Shown: positions 47,447 through 58,500 of the stretch, one piece after another
Position numbering within the stretch: position 1 is the first letter of the stretch
How the letters are laid out: every line of letters starts with the position of its first letter
From: an uncultured Psychrobacter sp.
Lineage (GTDB): Bacteria > Pseudomonadota > Gammaproteobacteria > Pseudomonadales > Moraxellaceae
Assembly (NCBI RefSeq): GCF_947488565.1
Contig: NZ_CANKZC010000001.1
Location: 744,001-808,000 of the forward strand
DNA length: 64,000 nt
Reading direction: 5' to 3'
Notes under the pieces: generated by a model
What the model was told of the DNA's origin: nothing
Seen by the model: only the letters and a program-made list of their open reading frames with translations
Databases searched by the model: none
Made by a program: the position numbers and the translations under genes

Positions 47447-48356
47447 TAAAAGTCGTCCATAAACAAGCAATTGCGATAAGCGCAAAGACGTAGCGCCCGA
47501 CCCATATATTGGCCAAAAATGCCTGAAAGCAAGACATTGCATGACGCGTGGCACAGGCACTGTTTTGCTTAGCAAACATCATCGCGACCAACGCTAGCCC
47601 AAATACTGGCGTGATGCCCAGCGACGTCGGTGCAAAATAATGCCACATCACCACACCCATGACGAGCAAAAACAACATTTGCAGTAATGAAATAATAACG
47701 ACATCAAAGCGGCCAAAGAGTATTGCCGTAGATTTGACTCCAATCTTTAAATCATCCTCACGATCCGCCATGGCATACTGGGTGTCATAAGCCACCGTCC
47801 AGCACATATAAGCGATAAACAACAACCAGCACCAAATGTCAGGCGCACCTTGCACCGCTACATACGCCATTGGTATCGCCCAGCCAAACGCTGCAGCCAA
47901 AAACACTTGCGGTAAGTGCGTAAAGCGTTTCATAAACGGATAAATAAAGGCCAGTATGACTGCTCCTAAAGACCAATAAAATACTTCGATGGGCAAAAAA
48001 AACAATAGACTGGCACTTAATAATACCAACACTAAAAATGCAGCAATGGCCTCTTTAGCAGATAAACGTCCATCTGCTAAAGGGCGACCTTTAGTACGAC
48101 TGACATGACCATCAACCTTCCGATCGGCAAAATCATTAATCGCACAGCCTGCCGCTCGCATAAAAATCGCGCCCAGTGCAAATAATACAAATACCTTTAG
48201 GCTGGGCAGACCTGCCGTTGCTCCTTGCTGCTGCGCATGGCCCATAGCAGCCAGCATCACGCCCCAAAGTGTGGGCCAAAGTAGCAGCTCTATACCGACT
48301 GGCTTATCAAAGCGTGTCAGCTGCAAATAGGCGTGTAGTTTGTCTGAAAATGTCAT
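47439..48356 (-). CDS. ubiA: 4-hydroxybenzoate polyprenyltransferase UbiA
   Basis: The 305-residue membrane prenyltransferase attaches the polyprenyl tail to 4-hydroxybenzoate in ubiquinone synthesis. The two Asp-rich motifs are present: [20 protein letters not shown] (first) and [18 protein letters not shown] (second). Eight or nine membrane helices are visible. It overlaps the DUF4112 gene. The chorismate lyase gene ubiC is not in this window. Confidence 0.95.
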   Translation of the reverse strand: MTFSDKLHAYLQLTRFDKPVGIELLLWPTLWGVMLAAMGHAQQQGATAGLPSLKVFVLFALGAIFMRAAGCAINDFADRKVDGHVSRTKGRPLADGRLSAKEAIAAFLVLVLLSASLLFFLPIEVFYWSLGAVILAFIYPFMKRFTHLPQVFLAAAFGWAIPMAYVAVQGAPDIWCWLLFIAYMCWTVAYDTQYAMADREDDLKIGVKSTAILFGRFDVVIISLLQMLFLLVMGVVMWHYFAPTSLGITPVFGLALVAMMFAKQNSACATRHAMSCFQAFLANIWVGRYVFALIAIACLWTTFNG

Positions 48357-48414
48357 GGTATTTTAATTATCATCAATAAAAAGTTATGTATGCGGCTTAT
48401 ATGTTCGGTTAAGA

Positions 48415-48663
48415 CTACTGGACTTGCTGCCATAATTTATTGGCTTCAATCAATGATAGCTCAGGGTATTTTTTACGCAGCGCCTTGATGGCTGCCACTT
48501 TATTATTTTGCATTGCTTGAGCTTGCTTATGCAGATAAGTCAAATACTCTTGTGAGCCTCTTAGTTCTTTAAGAGACGCTTCAAGCCGGAGAATCCGAGT
48601 ACGCAGGATAATATTTATCAATAATAACCCTGCCCCCATCACCCATATGATTAACGTCGACAT
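48415..48663 (-). CDS. Small membrane-anchored coiled-coil protein, unknown function
   Basis: The 82-residue protein has one N-terminal membrane helix (LIIWVMGAGLLLINIIL), then a charged helical region likely to form a coiled coil (residues 25-60, LRLEASLKELRGSQEYL). A last segment (KYPELSLIEANKLWQQVQ) is compatible with a short helix-turn motif. A strong AGGAGCAAGGA site precedes the ATG. It sits 58 bases before ubiA and could be in its operon. I recognise no family. Confidence 0.8.
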   Translation of the reverse strand: MSTLIIWVMGAGLLLINIILRTRILRLEASLKELRGSQEYLTYLHKQAQAMQNNKVAAIKALRKKYPELSLIEANKLWQQVQ

Positions 48664-48739
48664 TCCTTGCTCCTAAATCCATGAGTCCTAGATATATTCC
48701 AGCAGCACGGTAACGTTCTAAAACTGGATTGCCTATATA

Positions 48740-49636
48740 TCAAACAAAATAACCATCAAAACGTACCGCTTCATTATGCCAACTCTCACTAGGTTGTTGA
48801 TTGGCAAGTGGCGGGGCAAGCTGTGGCCGTTTTACCACCACGCGGCCTTGTTTGTCGCTATTTCTGACGATAGCTTGCGCACTTTGTAGTAGTTGGCACT
48901 CTTCGTCCATTGTCGGCGGGCTTGCCAATTGGTGCAAGGCCTGCATATGCTTACCGACTTTGGCGCCTTTGCCCGTCTTACTATCTTGATAGCTGTCTTC
49001 TGGAAACATCGGATCCAAATATACAACGTCGATTGACTGTTGACTGGCGGCTGTCATCTCTGTATTTGACTGCGTAAAATAACTTAGCGCATCGGTGTTG
49101 ATGATATGTAGACGGCTCATCAGCTTTTGCCAATTCGGTAGTGCATTCATACGCTGCTGCTCTACTAGTAGTAGCAACGCCATTAAAGGTTGCTGTTCAA
49201 GCATAGTGACTTGAGCACCGGTGCTGGCTAATATCAAGCTGTCATGACCAAAGCCTGCTGTCGCATCGATAACGCGGCTGTCCGATGTAACTTTAGCCGC
49301 TTGCAGCAACAGCTCAGATTTACGTCCAGCGCTTACCACACGGCGCTGCAATTTATCCCATTCTGGGGTAACGCTCAATCCATCACTCAACCACGACAGC
49401 TTGTCTTTTTCATCCAATAATAAAATGGGTACAGTGGACATTTGACTTAACTGCTTGCGACGTTTTTGATTGAGCTTTTCGGTAAACAATTTAGGTATTA
49501 GGCTGATGGGGAGTTGATGCTGTTCTATCAAGACGTGCAGGCGCTCAATTTGGGCTTGCTGATGCTCGCTGACATAAAGCAGTTGGCAATGACTTTGCGC
49601 ACTAAGATTGTTAGCTGCTGGTAGCGACGCACTCAT
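48740..49636 (-). CDS. rsmJ: 16S rRNA (guanine1516-N2)-methyltransferase RsmJ
   Basis: The protein methylates G1516 of 16S rRNA. The SAM motif is VIDATAGFGHDSLILASTGA, and the catalytic-type motif VVYLDPMFPED follows, both matching RsmJ. I choose the ATG at 49636 (MSASLPAANN, 298 residues) because GAAGGG lies eight bases upstream; the longer frame starts at 49669. It lies between the uppP gene and the small protein at 48415. Confidence 0.93.
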   Translation of the reverse strand: MSASLPAANNLSAQSHCQLLYVSEHQQAQIERLHVLIEQHQLPISLIPKLFTEKLNQKRRKQLSQMSTVPILLLDEKDKLSWLSDGLSVTPEWDKLQRRVVSAGRKSELLLQAAKVTSDSRVIDATAGFGHDSLILASTGAQVTMLEQQPLMALLLLVEQQRMNALPNWQKLMSRLHIINTDALSYFTQSNTEMTAASQQSIDVVYLDPMFPEDSYQDSKTGKGAKVGKHMQALHQLASPPTMDEECQLLQSAQAIVRNSDKQGRVVVKRPQLAPPLANQQPSESWHNEAVRFDGYFV

Positions 49637-49685
49637 GACTGCCCTTCTCTTAATGATTGATAAAACCATAAATCATAGCGCATGT

Positions 49686-50528
49686 TTAACCTGCCATTTG
49701 ATAACCAAACAACCAAGACGCCAATAATACCACTACACCAGTAATAATACGTAACCATGCAAAAATCGTAAAGTCACGACGGCTTACCCAAGCGACAAGC
49801 CAGCGAATACAAAGTAGCGCTACAATAAAAGATACTACTGTGCCTACGCCTAATACCAGCCAATCTTCGCTACTGGTCAACACATCGCCGTGCTTAAGCA
49901 AATCTAGTAATGCGGCACCAACGATGACCGGAATTCCCAAAAAGAATGAAAATTCTGCTGAAGCTTTACGTGAGACGCCAAGCCAGAGCGCACCAATGAT
50001 AGTCGCACCTGAACGTGATGTACCTGGTATCAGCGCCAGACACTGAAACAAACCAATCATCAACGCTGTCTTTAAACTGACGTCTTCGGCTTCACGAGCA
50101 ATGATCGTTTTGGGGCGTTTTTCAACATAAAATATCAGCAGACCACCGATGATGAGCATGATAGCGACAGTAATAGGATTAAATAAGTAGGTTTTGATCT
50201 CATCAGCAAAAGTAAAGCCTACAAGCATCACAGGAACAGTAGCGACAATCAGGCTCAGCCCCAGCTGTCTTGGGTTACTCATACCGTCAGCTTTGCCCGT
50301 CAGCAGACCCATCAACGCTTGCCACAGCCTACCCCAATAGTCATAAATGACTGCCAAAATAGCACCAAGCTGTACCACCACCACAAACAAATCGACTTTA
50401 TCTTTAGTCCAAAAATTCATTAAATCGGCAGATAGAATTAAATAACCCGTGCTAGAGATGGGTAAAAATTCAGTAATGCCTTCAACGATACCCATAATGA
50501 CAGCTTGAATTAACAAGAGTATATCCAC
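49686..50528 (-). CDS. uppP: Undecaprenyl-diphosphatase UppP (BacA)
   Basis: The 280-residue membrane phosphatase recycles undecaprenyl diphosphate to the monophosphate carrier used for peptidoglycan, and confers bacitracin tolerance when abundant. The active-site motifs are GIVEGITEFLPISSTGYLIL near residues 13-32 and IPGTSRSGATIIG near residue 165, with the catalytic Glu, Ser and Arg. About eight helices are visible. Length is normal. Confidence 0.97.
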   Translation of the reverse strand: MDILLLIQAVIMGIVEGITEFLPISSTGYLILSADLMNFWTKDKVDLFVVVVQLGAILAVIYDYWGRLWQALMGLLTGKADGMSNPRQLGLSLIVATVPVMLVGFTFADEIKTYLFNPITVAIMLIIGGLLIFYVEKRPKTIIAREAEDVSLKTALMIGLFQCLALIPGTSRSGATIIGALWLGVSRKASAEFSFFLGIPVIVGAALLDLLKHGDVLTSSEDWLVLGVGTVVSFIVALLCIRWLVAWVSRRDFTIFAWLRIITGVVVLLASWLFGYQMAG

Positions 50529-50647
50529 AATTATTTTCCTAAAAACAGACCTATTGGCCGTCCTATATTGTCGTTGCTTTTATAATAAGTTACACATAGC
50601 TACTATTGCCCATCTATATGCATTCTCTTAAATGAATATATTAAAAG

Positions 50648-51349
50648 CTATGCTTTACCTTGCTCTTTTAAGGTTTTCCATGCCTGATTGCGCAGATACT
50701 CTGGTAGCGCTTGCGCAGCCTCTGTACCGCCAGTACTCGTAAATTGAGCAATACCCAATTGACCAATCACCACTGCAATAGGCCAGACATCATCATGACA
50801 TATTTGTCCATCATACAGTGTTAAGAGCTGTGCACCATTACCAACGATAGCAAGATTAAGCGCTGTCTGACTGTCATAATCCAGCAACCGCTCAGTACTA
50901 TCGCTATTATCGACTGAAACTGGCTGCATTATGGCAACGGGGTATTGCTCTGTTTCTTCTATTTTATATTGGCCAAAATAGACTTGTTGCATACGTGCAT
51001 CGAGGGCACTATATACGTGCGTCACGCCGTACTGCTGATACGCACACTGGGCTATGGCTTGTAAGCTAGACACGCCTACACAAGGCAAATCATGTGCCAC
51101 AGATAATGCTTGTACCACTGCGGTATTAATTCGAATACCGCTAAATGCACCAGGGCCACGGTTAAAGATTAATGCTTGTAGGTCAGCGAGATTAAGATTT
51201 GTCTCAGACAACGCTGCATCAATCATCGGCAATATTTGCTGGGTCTGCTGACGTTTACCCGTCTCTGTATGACTCGATAGCACTTGCCCACTCGCATCTA
51301 GGATGGCGATCGAACATTGATCAAACACGGTATCCATTGCTAAAAACAT
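50648..51349 (-). CDS. tsaB: tRNA t6A biosynthesis protein TsaB
   Basis: The 233-residue protein is the scaffold/dimer partner of TsaD in making t6A37 of ANN-decoding tRNAs. It starts MFLAMDTVFDQCSIAILDA and carries IFNRGPGAFSGIRINTAVVQ, the ASKHA-like core. Pairs of late residues fit its non-catalytic role. The GAGG ribosome site is near the start. t6A is the substrate of TcdA encoded at 15382. Confidence 0.94.
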   Translation of the reverse strand: MFLAMDTVFDQCSIAILDASGQVLSSHTETGKRQQTQQILPMIDAALSETNLNLADLQALIFNRGPGAFSGIRINTAVVQALSVAHDLPCVGVSSLQAIAQCAYQQYGVTHVYSALDARMQQVYFGQYKIEETEQYPVAIMQPVSVDNSDSTERLLDYDSQTALNLAIVGNGAQLLTLYDGQICHDDVWPIAVVIGQLGIAQFTSTGGTEAAQALPEYLRNQAWKTLKEQGKA

Positions 51350-51678
51350 CGTAACCTCGGCTTATACTTTTGGCACTATAGTCAGTCCGCTATAAGAGAT
51401 TATAGCGTCTCGTTTGCAGTATTACCTCTACACTCGGTTGCTTTATAACAGCTTAAACTTATAACAATTTCACTTTGGACGACTATATCAAAAACACCCA
51501 AATAAAATTGGGCCTATCATAGCATTTAGAATAGGCCATTTTATGACTTTCTACGTTTTTCATACTTTATTCATCAAAAAATTTGCCTACAGTTTTCATA
51601 AAAAAACCCAAAACTGCTTTAGCTTTGGGTTTTCATCAAAAAGAAAACTTACAATAACAGAAACTTGTCACTGGTCTA
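51350..51678. other. Intergenic region between tsaB and ffh
   Basis: This stretch has the ffh terminator at its right end and a weaker hairpin at about 51504-51542 (GGCCTAT paired with ATAGGCC, flanked by A/T runs). I see no gene. I looked for an SRP RNA and found none. Confidence 0.5.
51597..51633 (-). terminator. Terminator after ffh
   Basis: On the minus strand a stem AAAACCCAAA / TTTGGGTTTT with an 11-base loop is followed by T residues. It starts about 46 bases after the ffh stop. Confidence 0.85.
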
Positions 51679-53226
51679 TTAAAAACGCTTTTTAAAATTC
51701 TTAGGCGTCTGGTTTTGCAGCTCTTGCATCTGTTTTTGCATCTCTTCGGTGCTAGGCATATTATTGGGATCAAGGCCCATTTGCTTCGCCATTTGTTGCG
51801 GGTTCACATCTTTGGGACCGCCCTGCTGACCGCCACCGCCAAATAGAGGACCACCGCCCCCAGCTCCGCCGCCACCGCCCATTAATCCTTGCATCGACTT
51901 CATCATCTTACTGATGCCTTCAGGCTTTGAGATCATTTTCATCATTTTTGCCATTTGCTTATGTTGCTTTAGCAAACGGTTGACGTCTTGAATCTCACGG
52001 CCAGAGCCTGCGGCGATACGGCGCTTACGGCTTGGATTGATCTTATCTGGGTTTTTACGTTCAAATGGCGTCATAGAATTAATCAACGCTTCCATTTCAC
52101 GTACCTTTTCCTCAGGCTTAGCGTCTTCGACTGCCTTTTGCATGTCTGATCCACCCATACCAGGTATCTTATCAAGGAAACCCGACATACCGCCCATATT
52201 TTTCATTTGTTGAAACTGAGTCAGTAGATCCTCAAGGTCAAAATCACCGCCCTTTTGCATCTTTTTCGCCATTTTTTCGGCTTTGTCGCGGTCGATTTTT
52301 TGCTCGACTTCTTCAACCAAACTTAGTACGTCACCCATACCAAGGATACGCTGGGCTATACGCTCAGGATGAAAAAGCTCTAAAGCGTCTAGTTTTTCAC
52401 CGCGACCTAAGAACTTAATCGGTTTACCTGTAATCGCGCGGACAGAAAGCGCAGCACCGCCGCGTGCATCACCGTCGGTCTTGGTGAGGACCACACCAGT
52501 TAATGGCAATGCGTCGTTAAAGGCTTTGGCAGTATTGGCCGCATCTTGACCTGTCATCGCATCGACCACAAATAAGGTCTCAGATGGATTAACTGCCGCT
52601 GTCAGCGCCTTAATCTCATCCATCATAGTGTCGTCAATGTGCAAACGACCAGCTGTATCGATGATTAAGATGTCTTGATACTGGATTTTGGCTTCTTCAA
52701 TGGCGCGGGTAGCAATATCAATAGGGTTTTCATCAATGCTTGAATTGACAAACTTGGCATTTACTTGACCGGCAACCTGCTCAAGCTGTTTGATCGCTGC
52801 TGGACGATATACGTCCGCTGAAACCAACATGACTTTTTTCTTTTGGCGCTCTTGTAGATATTTGGCTAATTTACCCGCAGTAGTGGTTTTACCTGCACCT
52901 TGCAAACCTGCCAGCAAGTAGACTACAGGCGGTTTACCCGTCATCTCAAGCTGCTGATTAGCGCTGCCCATCATCTCGGTCAGCTCGTCATGAACAATTT
53001 TGACAAACGCTTGTCCTGGTGCTAGCTCTTTGAGTACTTCCGCTCCAAGCGCTTGCTCTTTGACGCGTTTGACAAAATCACGGGTTACTGGCAAGGCGAC
53101 GTCAGCCTCTAACAGTGCCATGCGCACTTCGCGCAAGGTGTCTTTAATGTTGTCTTCAGTCAGTTGTCCTGTGCCAACGATATTGCGTAGGCTTGACGAC
53201 AGACGTTCTGTTAAGGTATCAAACAT
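51679..53226 (-). CDS. ffh: Signal recognition particle protein Ffh (SRP54)
   Basis: The 515-residue GTPase binds signal peptides and SRP RNA and delivers ribosomes to FtsY. The G-domain motifs are GLQGAGKTTTAGKLA, DTAGRL and TKTDGDARGGAALS. The M domain has a Met-rich stretch including MKMISKPEGISKMMKSMQG. A Gly-rich tract (residues about 455-480, GGGGGAGGGG) interrupts the end of the M domain, longer than in E. coli Ffh (453 residues). It is divergent from the CcsA/YpjD-like gene. Confidence 0.97.
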   Translation of the reverse strand: MFDTLTERLSSSLRNIVGTGQLTEDNIKDTLREVRMALLEADVALPVTRDFVKRVKEQALGAEVLKELAPGQAFVKIVHDELTEMMGSANQQLEMTGKPPVVYLLAGLQGAGKTTTAGKLAKYLQERQKKKVMLVSADVYRPAAIKQLEQVAGQVNAKFVNSSIDENPIDIATRAIEEAKIQYQDILIIDTAGRLHIDDTMMDEIKALTAAVNPSETLFVVDAMTGQDAANTAKAFNDALPLTGVVLTKTDGDARGGAALSVRAITGKPIKFLGRGEKLDALELFHPERIAQRILGMGDVLSLVEEVEQKIDRDKAEKMAKKMQKGGDFDLEDLLTQFQQMKNMGGMSGFLDKIPGMGGSDMQKAVEDAKPEEKVREMEALINSMTPFERKNPDKINPSRKRRIAAGSGREIQDVNRLLKQHKQMAKMMKMISKPEGISKMMKSMQGLMGGGGGAGGGGPLFGGGGQQGGPKDVNPQQMAKQMGLDPNNMPSTEEMQKQMQELQNQTPKNFKKRF

Positions 53227-53581
53227 AAATAACTCTCAGTTAAACAGTTAAAATATTTTTATCAAAAGGCTTTTTACCAAAATATATACAGTCAAAAAGC
53301 ACTTTATTAATGAGGGACTAAATAAAATAGTTTGGAATACTACTCACTTAGTTTGTGTACAATTTATCCAAAAACCACCACTTATTGATACTAGCGTGTA
53401 ATTTACGCTTTTAGCATTTGTAGGTTTGGTAACAACTGCCTTAATAGTCATAAAGAATAATGAAGATGATTCTCAATTAGCCTTCATTTTATGATAAATT
53501 GAACGATTATTCTAATAATACCACTTTAGCAATAAATTGAGCGGCGATTTTGCGCTCATTATGGGATGAGGTTTTTTACCA
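53227..53581. other. Divergent promoter region of ffh and the CcsA/YpjD-like gene
   Basis: The 355 bases hold no reading frame of note. It is AT-rich with many T and A runs. It must contain the promoters of both divergent genes; the GATGAGG at 53564-53570 is the ribosome site for the GTG start at 53582. Confidence 0.5.
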
Positions 53582-54373
53582 GTGCACCTTGTGTTTATCG
53601 TTGCCAGTATGGCTTATATATTGGTCAGTATCCATATCAGTTGGGCACTGACAAAAAATCACCTTATACATAAGGGTTTAAGCCTAGGTTTATTAACCGT
53701 TGGTATGCTTGCCCATGCCGCGCTATTGTACCCGTATGTCGTTACGTTATATGGATTAAATTTTAACCTATTTAATATAATCAGTCTCATCAGTCTATTT
53801 TTCTTATTCTTTTACGTACTCTTTTGCCTGTATCGCCCTATTCTTAGTCTCGGTATTTTAGCGGCGCCGTCGGCACTTATCGGCATGACGATAGGCTATG
53901 TTGGCCGCGCACCCTATCAACCATTAACTGATGTAAGCATCGGACTTGAAGCCCATATTTTATTGTCACTGGCCGCCTATTGTGTCCTGTTAATGGCTGC
54001 CCTACAAGCGCTATTTTTACGTCTGCAGATCCGTGAGCTGAAACACCATACCATTCATCGCTTTTGGGTGAACAAACTACCGCCTCTACAAAGCATGGAA
54101 AGCCTATTGTTCGATATGATATTGGTAGGCTTTATCATACTAAGCATTGCGCTAGGCATTGGCTTTATTTACGTACAAGATTTAATGGCACAGCACATTG
54201 TACATAAAACAGTCTTTAGCTTGCTGTCATGGATATTGTTTGGCGTACTATTGATAGGTCATTGGCGCGCAGGCTGGCGTGGCAAGCGAGCGGCTAACAT
54301 TACCTTTTATGCTTTTATCTTATTAGCAGTGGGCTTCGTTGGTAGCAAGTTTGTCTTAGAGCTGGTGTTATAA
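53582..54373 (+). CDS. CcsA/YpjD-like inner-membrane protein
   Basis: The 263-residue protein has about eight membrane helices and belongs to the cytochrome c assembly (CcsA/HemX) superfamily, with the closest known relative E. coli YpjD. A tandem of AYCVLLMAALQALFLRLQ and KTVFSLLSWILFGVLLIGHW recalls the family. The start is a GTG at 53582. E. coli ypjD also sits next to ffh, which supports the call. The role in heme handling is not shown. Confidence 0.85.
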   Translation: MHLVFIVASMAYILVSIHISWALTKNHLIHKGLSLGLLTVGMLAHAALLYPYVVTLYGLNFNLFNIISLISLFFLFFYVLFCLYRPILSLGILAAPSALIGMTIGYVGRAPYQPLTDVSIGLEAHILLSLAAYCVLLMAALQALFLRLQIRELKHHTIHRFWVNKLPPLQSMESLLFDMILVGFIILSIALGIGFIYVQDLMAQHIVHKTVFSLLSWILFGVLLIGHWRAGWRGKRAANITFYAFILLAVGFVGSKFVLELVL

Positions 54374-54423
54374 AACACTCTTTTTATCAAAACTATTTAA
54401 TCACCAATTATCGACAATTTTTT

Positions 54424-55353
54424 TTAATTAAACACCACTGTTTTATTGCCTGTCACTATAACTCGGTTTTGTACATGCCAATTTACGGCGCGAGCCAATA
54501 CATTGCGTTCAATATCACGGCCAATAGCACGTAACTCTATCACACTTTGGCGATGAGTCACACGGTGCACATCTTGCTCAATTATGGGTCCTTGATCAAG
54601 CTCCGCAGTCACATAATGCGCAGTCGCTCCAATCAGCTTAACACCTTTTTCATAGGCCTGACGATATGGGTCAGCCCCCACAAATGCGGGCAAAAACGAA
54701 TGATGAATATTGATAACTTGCATCGGCCAGCGTTCAATAAAGTCAGATGATAATATCTGCATATAACGCGCCAATACTAACAGATCATTACCTGCCATCA
54801 ATGTATGAATCTGCTCTTCCGCCTCTACCTTATTATCTTTAGTCACTGGTACATGATGAAACGGTATACCGAAGTTTTCGACCGCTTGGCGCAAGTCAGG
54901 ATGGTTACTTACTATCGAGGTAATCTGACAATCGAGCAAACCGCGCTGATGACGCCATAGCAAATCCAGCAGTGCATGATCAAACTTCGATACCAATATA
55001 CCTACTTTAGTTTTGATTGCATTATCATGTAAGCGCCAGTTCATATTGTGGCGCTTAGCAACCGTATGAGCGAAGCTGGCTTCAAAATTGTCGACGATCT
55101 CGCTTAATCCTACCAAAGCAAACTCCAAACGCATAAAGTATTGGCCACCTTCATGAGCGGTAGAGTATTGGTCAAGTGAGATAATATTGCCGCCATAGCG
55201 ATGAATGAACTCTGATACTGCCTGTACAATGCCTGCTTGATCGCGGCACTTAATCAATAATGTAGCGGTATCAATAGCATCGAGAGGGAATGAAGCATTA
55301 GACACAGCGTGCGATAAAGCATTTGATGAAGTCGTCGTTTCAGTATCTGACAT
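54424..55353 (-). CDS. purU: Formyltetrahydrofolate deformylase PurU
   Basis: The 309-residue enzyme releases formate from 10-formyl-tetrahydrofolate to balance one-carbon pools and purine synthesis. An N-terminal ACT domain (KCRDQAGIVQAVSEFIHRYG) is followed by the formyltransferase fold with INIHHSFLPAFVGADPYRQA and DQGPIIEQDVHRVTH. The catalytic Asn, His and Asp are in place. The N-terminal 28 residues are low complexity. Confidence 0.96.
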   Translation of the reverse strand: MSDTETTTSSNALSHAVSNASFPLDAIDTATLLIKCRDQAGIVQAVSEFIHRYGGNIISLDQYSTAHEGGQYFMRLEFALVGLSEIVDNFEASFAHTVAKRHNMNWRLHDNAIKTKVGILVSKFDHALLDLLWRHQRGLLDCQITSIVSNHPDLRQAVENFGIPFHHVPVTKDNKVEAEEQIHTLMAGNDLLVLARYMQILSSDFIERWPMQVINIHHSFLPAFVGADPYRQAYEKGVKLIGATAHYVTAELDQGPIIEQDVHRVTHRQSVIELRAIGRDIERNVLARAVNWHVQNRVIVTGNKTVVFN

Positions 55354-55484
55354 AGAGCACCCAACCTAAAATAGAATAATTGCTTTTTGTATTTTAATAA
55401 CCACTAAGAGCGTAGCAAATTCACTATTCTAATTGTTTTTACCGCTTTTTGCTGAATGTATTTCGTTATTGAGATTATGAATGT

Positions 55485-55514
55485 AAAAACCCCCAACGCG
55501 GGGTTGGGGGTTTT
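55485..55514 (-). terminator. Terminator after the Ig-like lipoprotein gene
   Basis: On the minus strand a G+C-rich stem AAAACCCCCAAC / GTTGGGGGTTTT with a short loop ends in a T run. It lies about 38 bases beyond the stop codon of the large lipoprotein gene. Confidence 0.9.
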
Positions 55515-55551
55515 ATTAAATGTTAATTACTTGAACAATATTTGTTAACTA

Positions 55552-58500
55552 CTAATCAACTTTAAGCACTCTTGAGAAACTAAAACCATTATTACTAACA
55601 TCAATTGTAGAGCCTATATCAAATGCTTGATCAAAATCTACAAAGAAGGATTCAGTACTTGTGCTTGGAGGATTACTAGGCACACCGTTAATGGAAACGG
55701 CGTAGCCTGGTTGATAAGGGGATAAAGATACGGTGGTTTTGTTAGTCTGATCGTTAACGCTTACGCTCATACTGTTAACACAAGTAGCTCCGCCAGTGCC
55801 AAATGGACTGCTACCACCTATCCAAGGGTTAAACAAGTTCGATCCTTCAACTCTCAGATCGTCTGCTAGATATGGCAAACCATAATTAATACTTTGTGTG
55901 TTTTCACTACCGTTTAAGAATGTAGAGGCATCAAAACGTACTTTCACCCAGTTCGAGTAGCGAATAGGATAGCGAATCTGAAAATCAGCACGACCTTCTT
56001 TATCAGTGATAAACGAATAACCATCGTCTGATACTTGACCACCAATGATAGCGACTGGATTAATGGTCTCTAGACTTTCATTATTGTTGATATCATCATC
56101 TTTATCTAAGGTATAGTTATAGTCAGGATCCTCTGTAGGCTTCCAGCTAGATTCAAATATAATCGGTACTTGTTCAGTAAAGGTACTGTTTATAAAACCT
56201 AAGTCTGTATAAGAAATATTGCTATCTAATAGACATACTCTGCCTTGTGCATATTCGATAGCATAAGACTTAATCGATACTTCGGTATCAGTGACCGCAC
56301 GGCCCGAACCATCCATAACAGAGATTGAGCCCTGTACTGTGTAATAGATATTGTCAGAAGATAACTTATTACTGAACGCTAGGGTAGTATAGACCGCCTC
56401 TTCTGAGACCGTAATCTTCGCCTCTTTGGTACCAATTCCTGCATTGTCATTCAATAAGCGCGCATTGACTATAACGCCGCCAATAGGTGAGCTGGCGTTT
56501 GCTAGATACACCACACGCGCCTCACCTTTGCTATCAGTCACTGCTGTAGCTGCAGATAGACGACCAGCTGATAAGTCAGCAGCCCGGCTAAAGACGACCG
56601 TTTGACCTTCTACAGGAACATCATTTCTATCCTTAACCGTAGCAACAACTTCAGTGCTACCGCCTGGGGTAATAACGGATTTTACTGCTTGGAACAGCAT
56701 TTTTGCAGGCGTTGTCGCTCTAAAACGAGTATCTACTGTTGTTTGGTACTTTAGCCCGCCGCTAGTACCATTAATAAATATATTTAGCACTCTTGCTTGC
56801 AGTACAGCCGTACCTGCAAATTGCGACTCTAAAGTGACAGGAACTGTAATGATATTGCCGTTGATATTACTAGTTGTAATGTTTTTAGTAGTAATAACGG
56901 TATTATTAGTAAACTTGCCTAATGTTGTTTGCACCTCTACTGCTTCACCGATAAGAGCTGCCGCTTGTTCTGCAGTATCAGTACGGACTTGAATGCTGAC
57001 CGTCTGAGGCTCATTTACGTCGTAAAACTCTTTGATATCGACAAAACTGATACCTGCACGTGAGATTTTGACGAGGTCGATACTGTTGGCGCTACGCTGC
57101 GTAATTAATTGACGCTCGCCTACTGCCCTAGCAAATACTCGCAGATTACCATTATTATCAAAGCTTAAAGCAGTTTCCCGAACGTTGAAGCTGGCTTCTC
57201 CGTTAGCATTAGTAATAGTAGCATTAGTAATAACTTCTCCATCACTATTTACTAGCTCCATATTAGCATTGCCAATGGGCAAGCCTGCTCCGTCTATTAA
57301 CGTAGTAGTGATAACTGTACTACCACCATCTGCAAGCTGAGTTGCTGTCGCAGCAAGCGTAATCTCTGTGCCAACTGCTGATAAGCTTAACGACTTCTCC
57401 TCACGCACTTGCATACTAACATTACCATCCTCGTCATATTGCGGCGTGACGATTTTGGCGTTAATCACGACACTATGGTTAAGGCGTGCATTGACATTAT
57501 TAGCCGTTAGTAACACACCAACATTTATCAAACCGCTAGCATCAGTGGTTACCATGCTTGGCGTAGATAGAGCAGCGCCGCTAGCTGCTAAGTTTTCTAT
57601 ACTTAATTGAACTGGCACCCCTACTAAGATACCACCACTGCTATCGGTTACGCGGAAAGTGGCGCTAGTTTGATCGCCACCGGTGTTTAAAGTAGGTTTG
57701 TCAGAAGAAGCTAGAATTTGATAGCTATCAATACTAGTAGAATCTACAGCTACAATGTAGTTTTGCTCCAACTCAACTTTTTCAACAGTTGTTGTCTTGG
57801 CAGTTAAGCGAATACCAGCTTCTTCTAAAATAGCTTGGTTGACGCTAGCACCGTCTGTGAGTGTAAGATCGAAACTAGCGACGCCATCATTGTTAGTCAT
57901 GGCTTTGCCATTAGCAATGCTCACGCCTGTCTTAATAGGATCATCGACATTTAAGCGCACTTCACGCCCTGCGATACTACCTTTTTTATCAGTCACGCGT
58001 ACAAAGACTTTGAATGTATCACCTTGAGTGTTAACGACTTTGTTCGCACCAATGCTCAAGCTCTCTGTAGTGCCCGTTGGTGTAACCGTATCGACAGTGA
58101 CGGTTTGCGTAGCGATATTACCACTAGCATCAGCGGCCGATAATGCCACCACAAAGCTATTACTAATAGCCGCTTTTTGCTCATCTGTTAGATTGTTGGG
58201 TACAGCAATGCTAAATGTCGCTTTACCTGAGTTGTCAGTGGTCTGGTTACCACCAGAGACCAAAGCAACTCCTTGGCGAGCGATAGAGGCTGGCAGAGCA
58301 AGGAATACTTTTTGTCCCTCTACAATATTGCCTTTACTGTCCTTTGCAATAACCTCAATCTGACTCTCACCGCCATTTAGGTTAAGTGATTTTAATGCAC
58401 TGCCTAGTAAGGAGATAGCGGCGGTCATAGATTGTACTTTAATTTTGACCTGCTGTTGCTTACCTGTTAGTGTCTCCACCAAGGTCGCAGTAAGCACCTG

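Noticed and set aside
47447..47575. N-terminal extension of the DUF4112 frame
   Set aside because: It lies wholly inside ubiA in another frame and does not resemble the family; the ATG at 47446 is better.
51350..51678. Possible SRP RNA near ffh
   Set aside because: No stem-loop with the conserved GGAA tetraloop region was found; the hairpins look like terminators.
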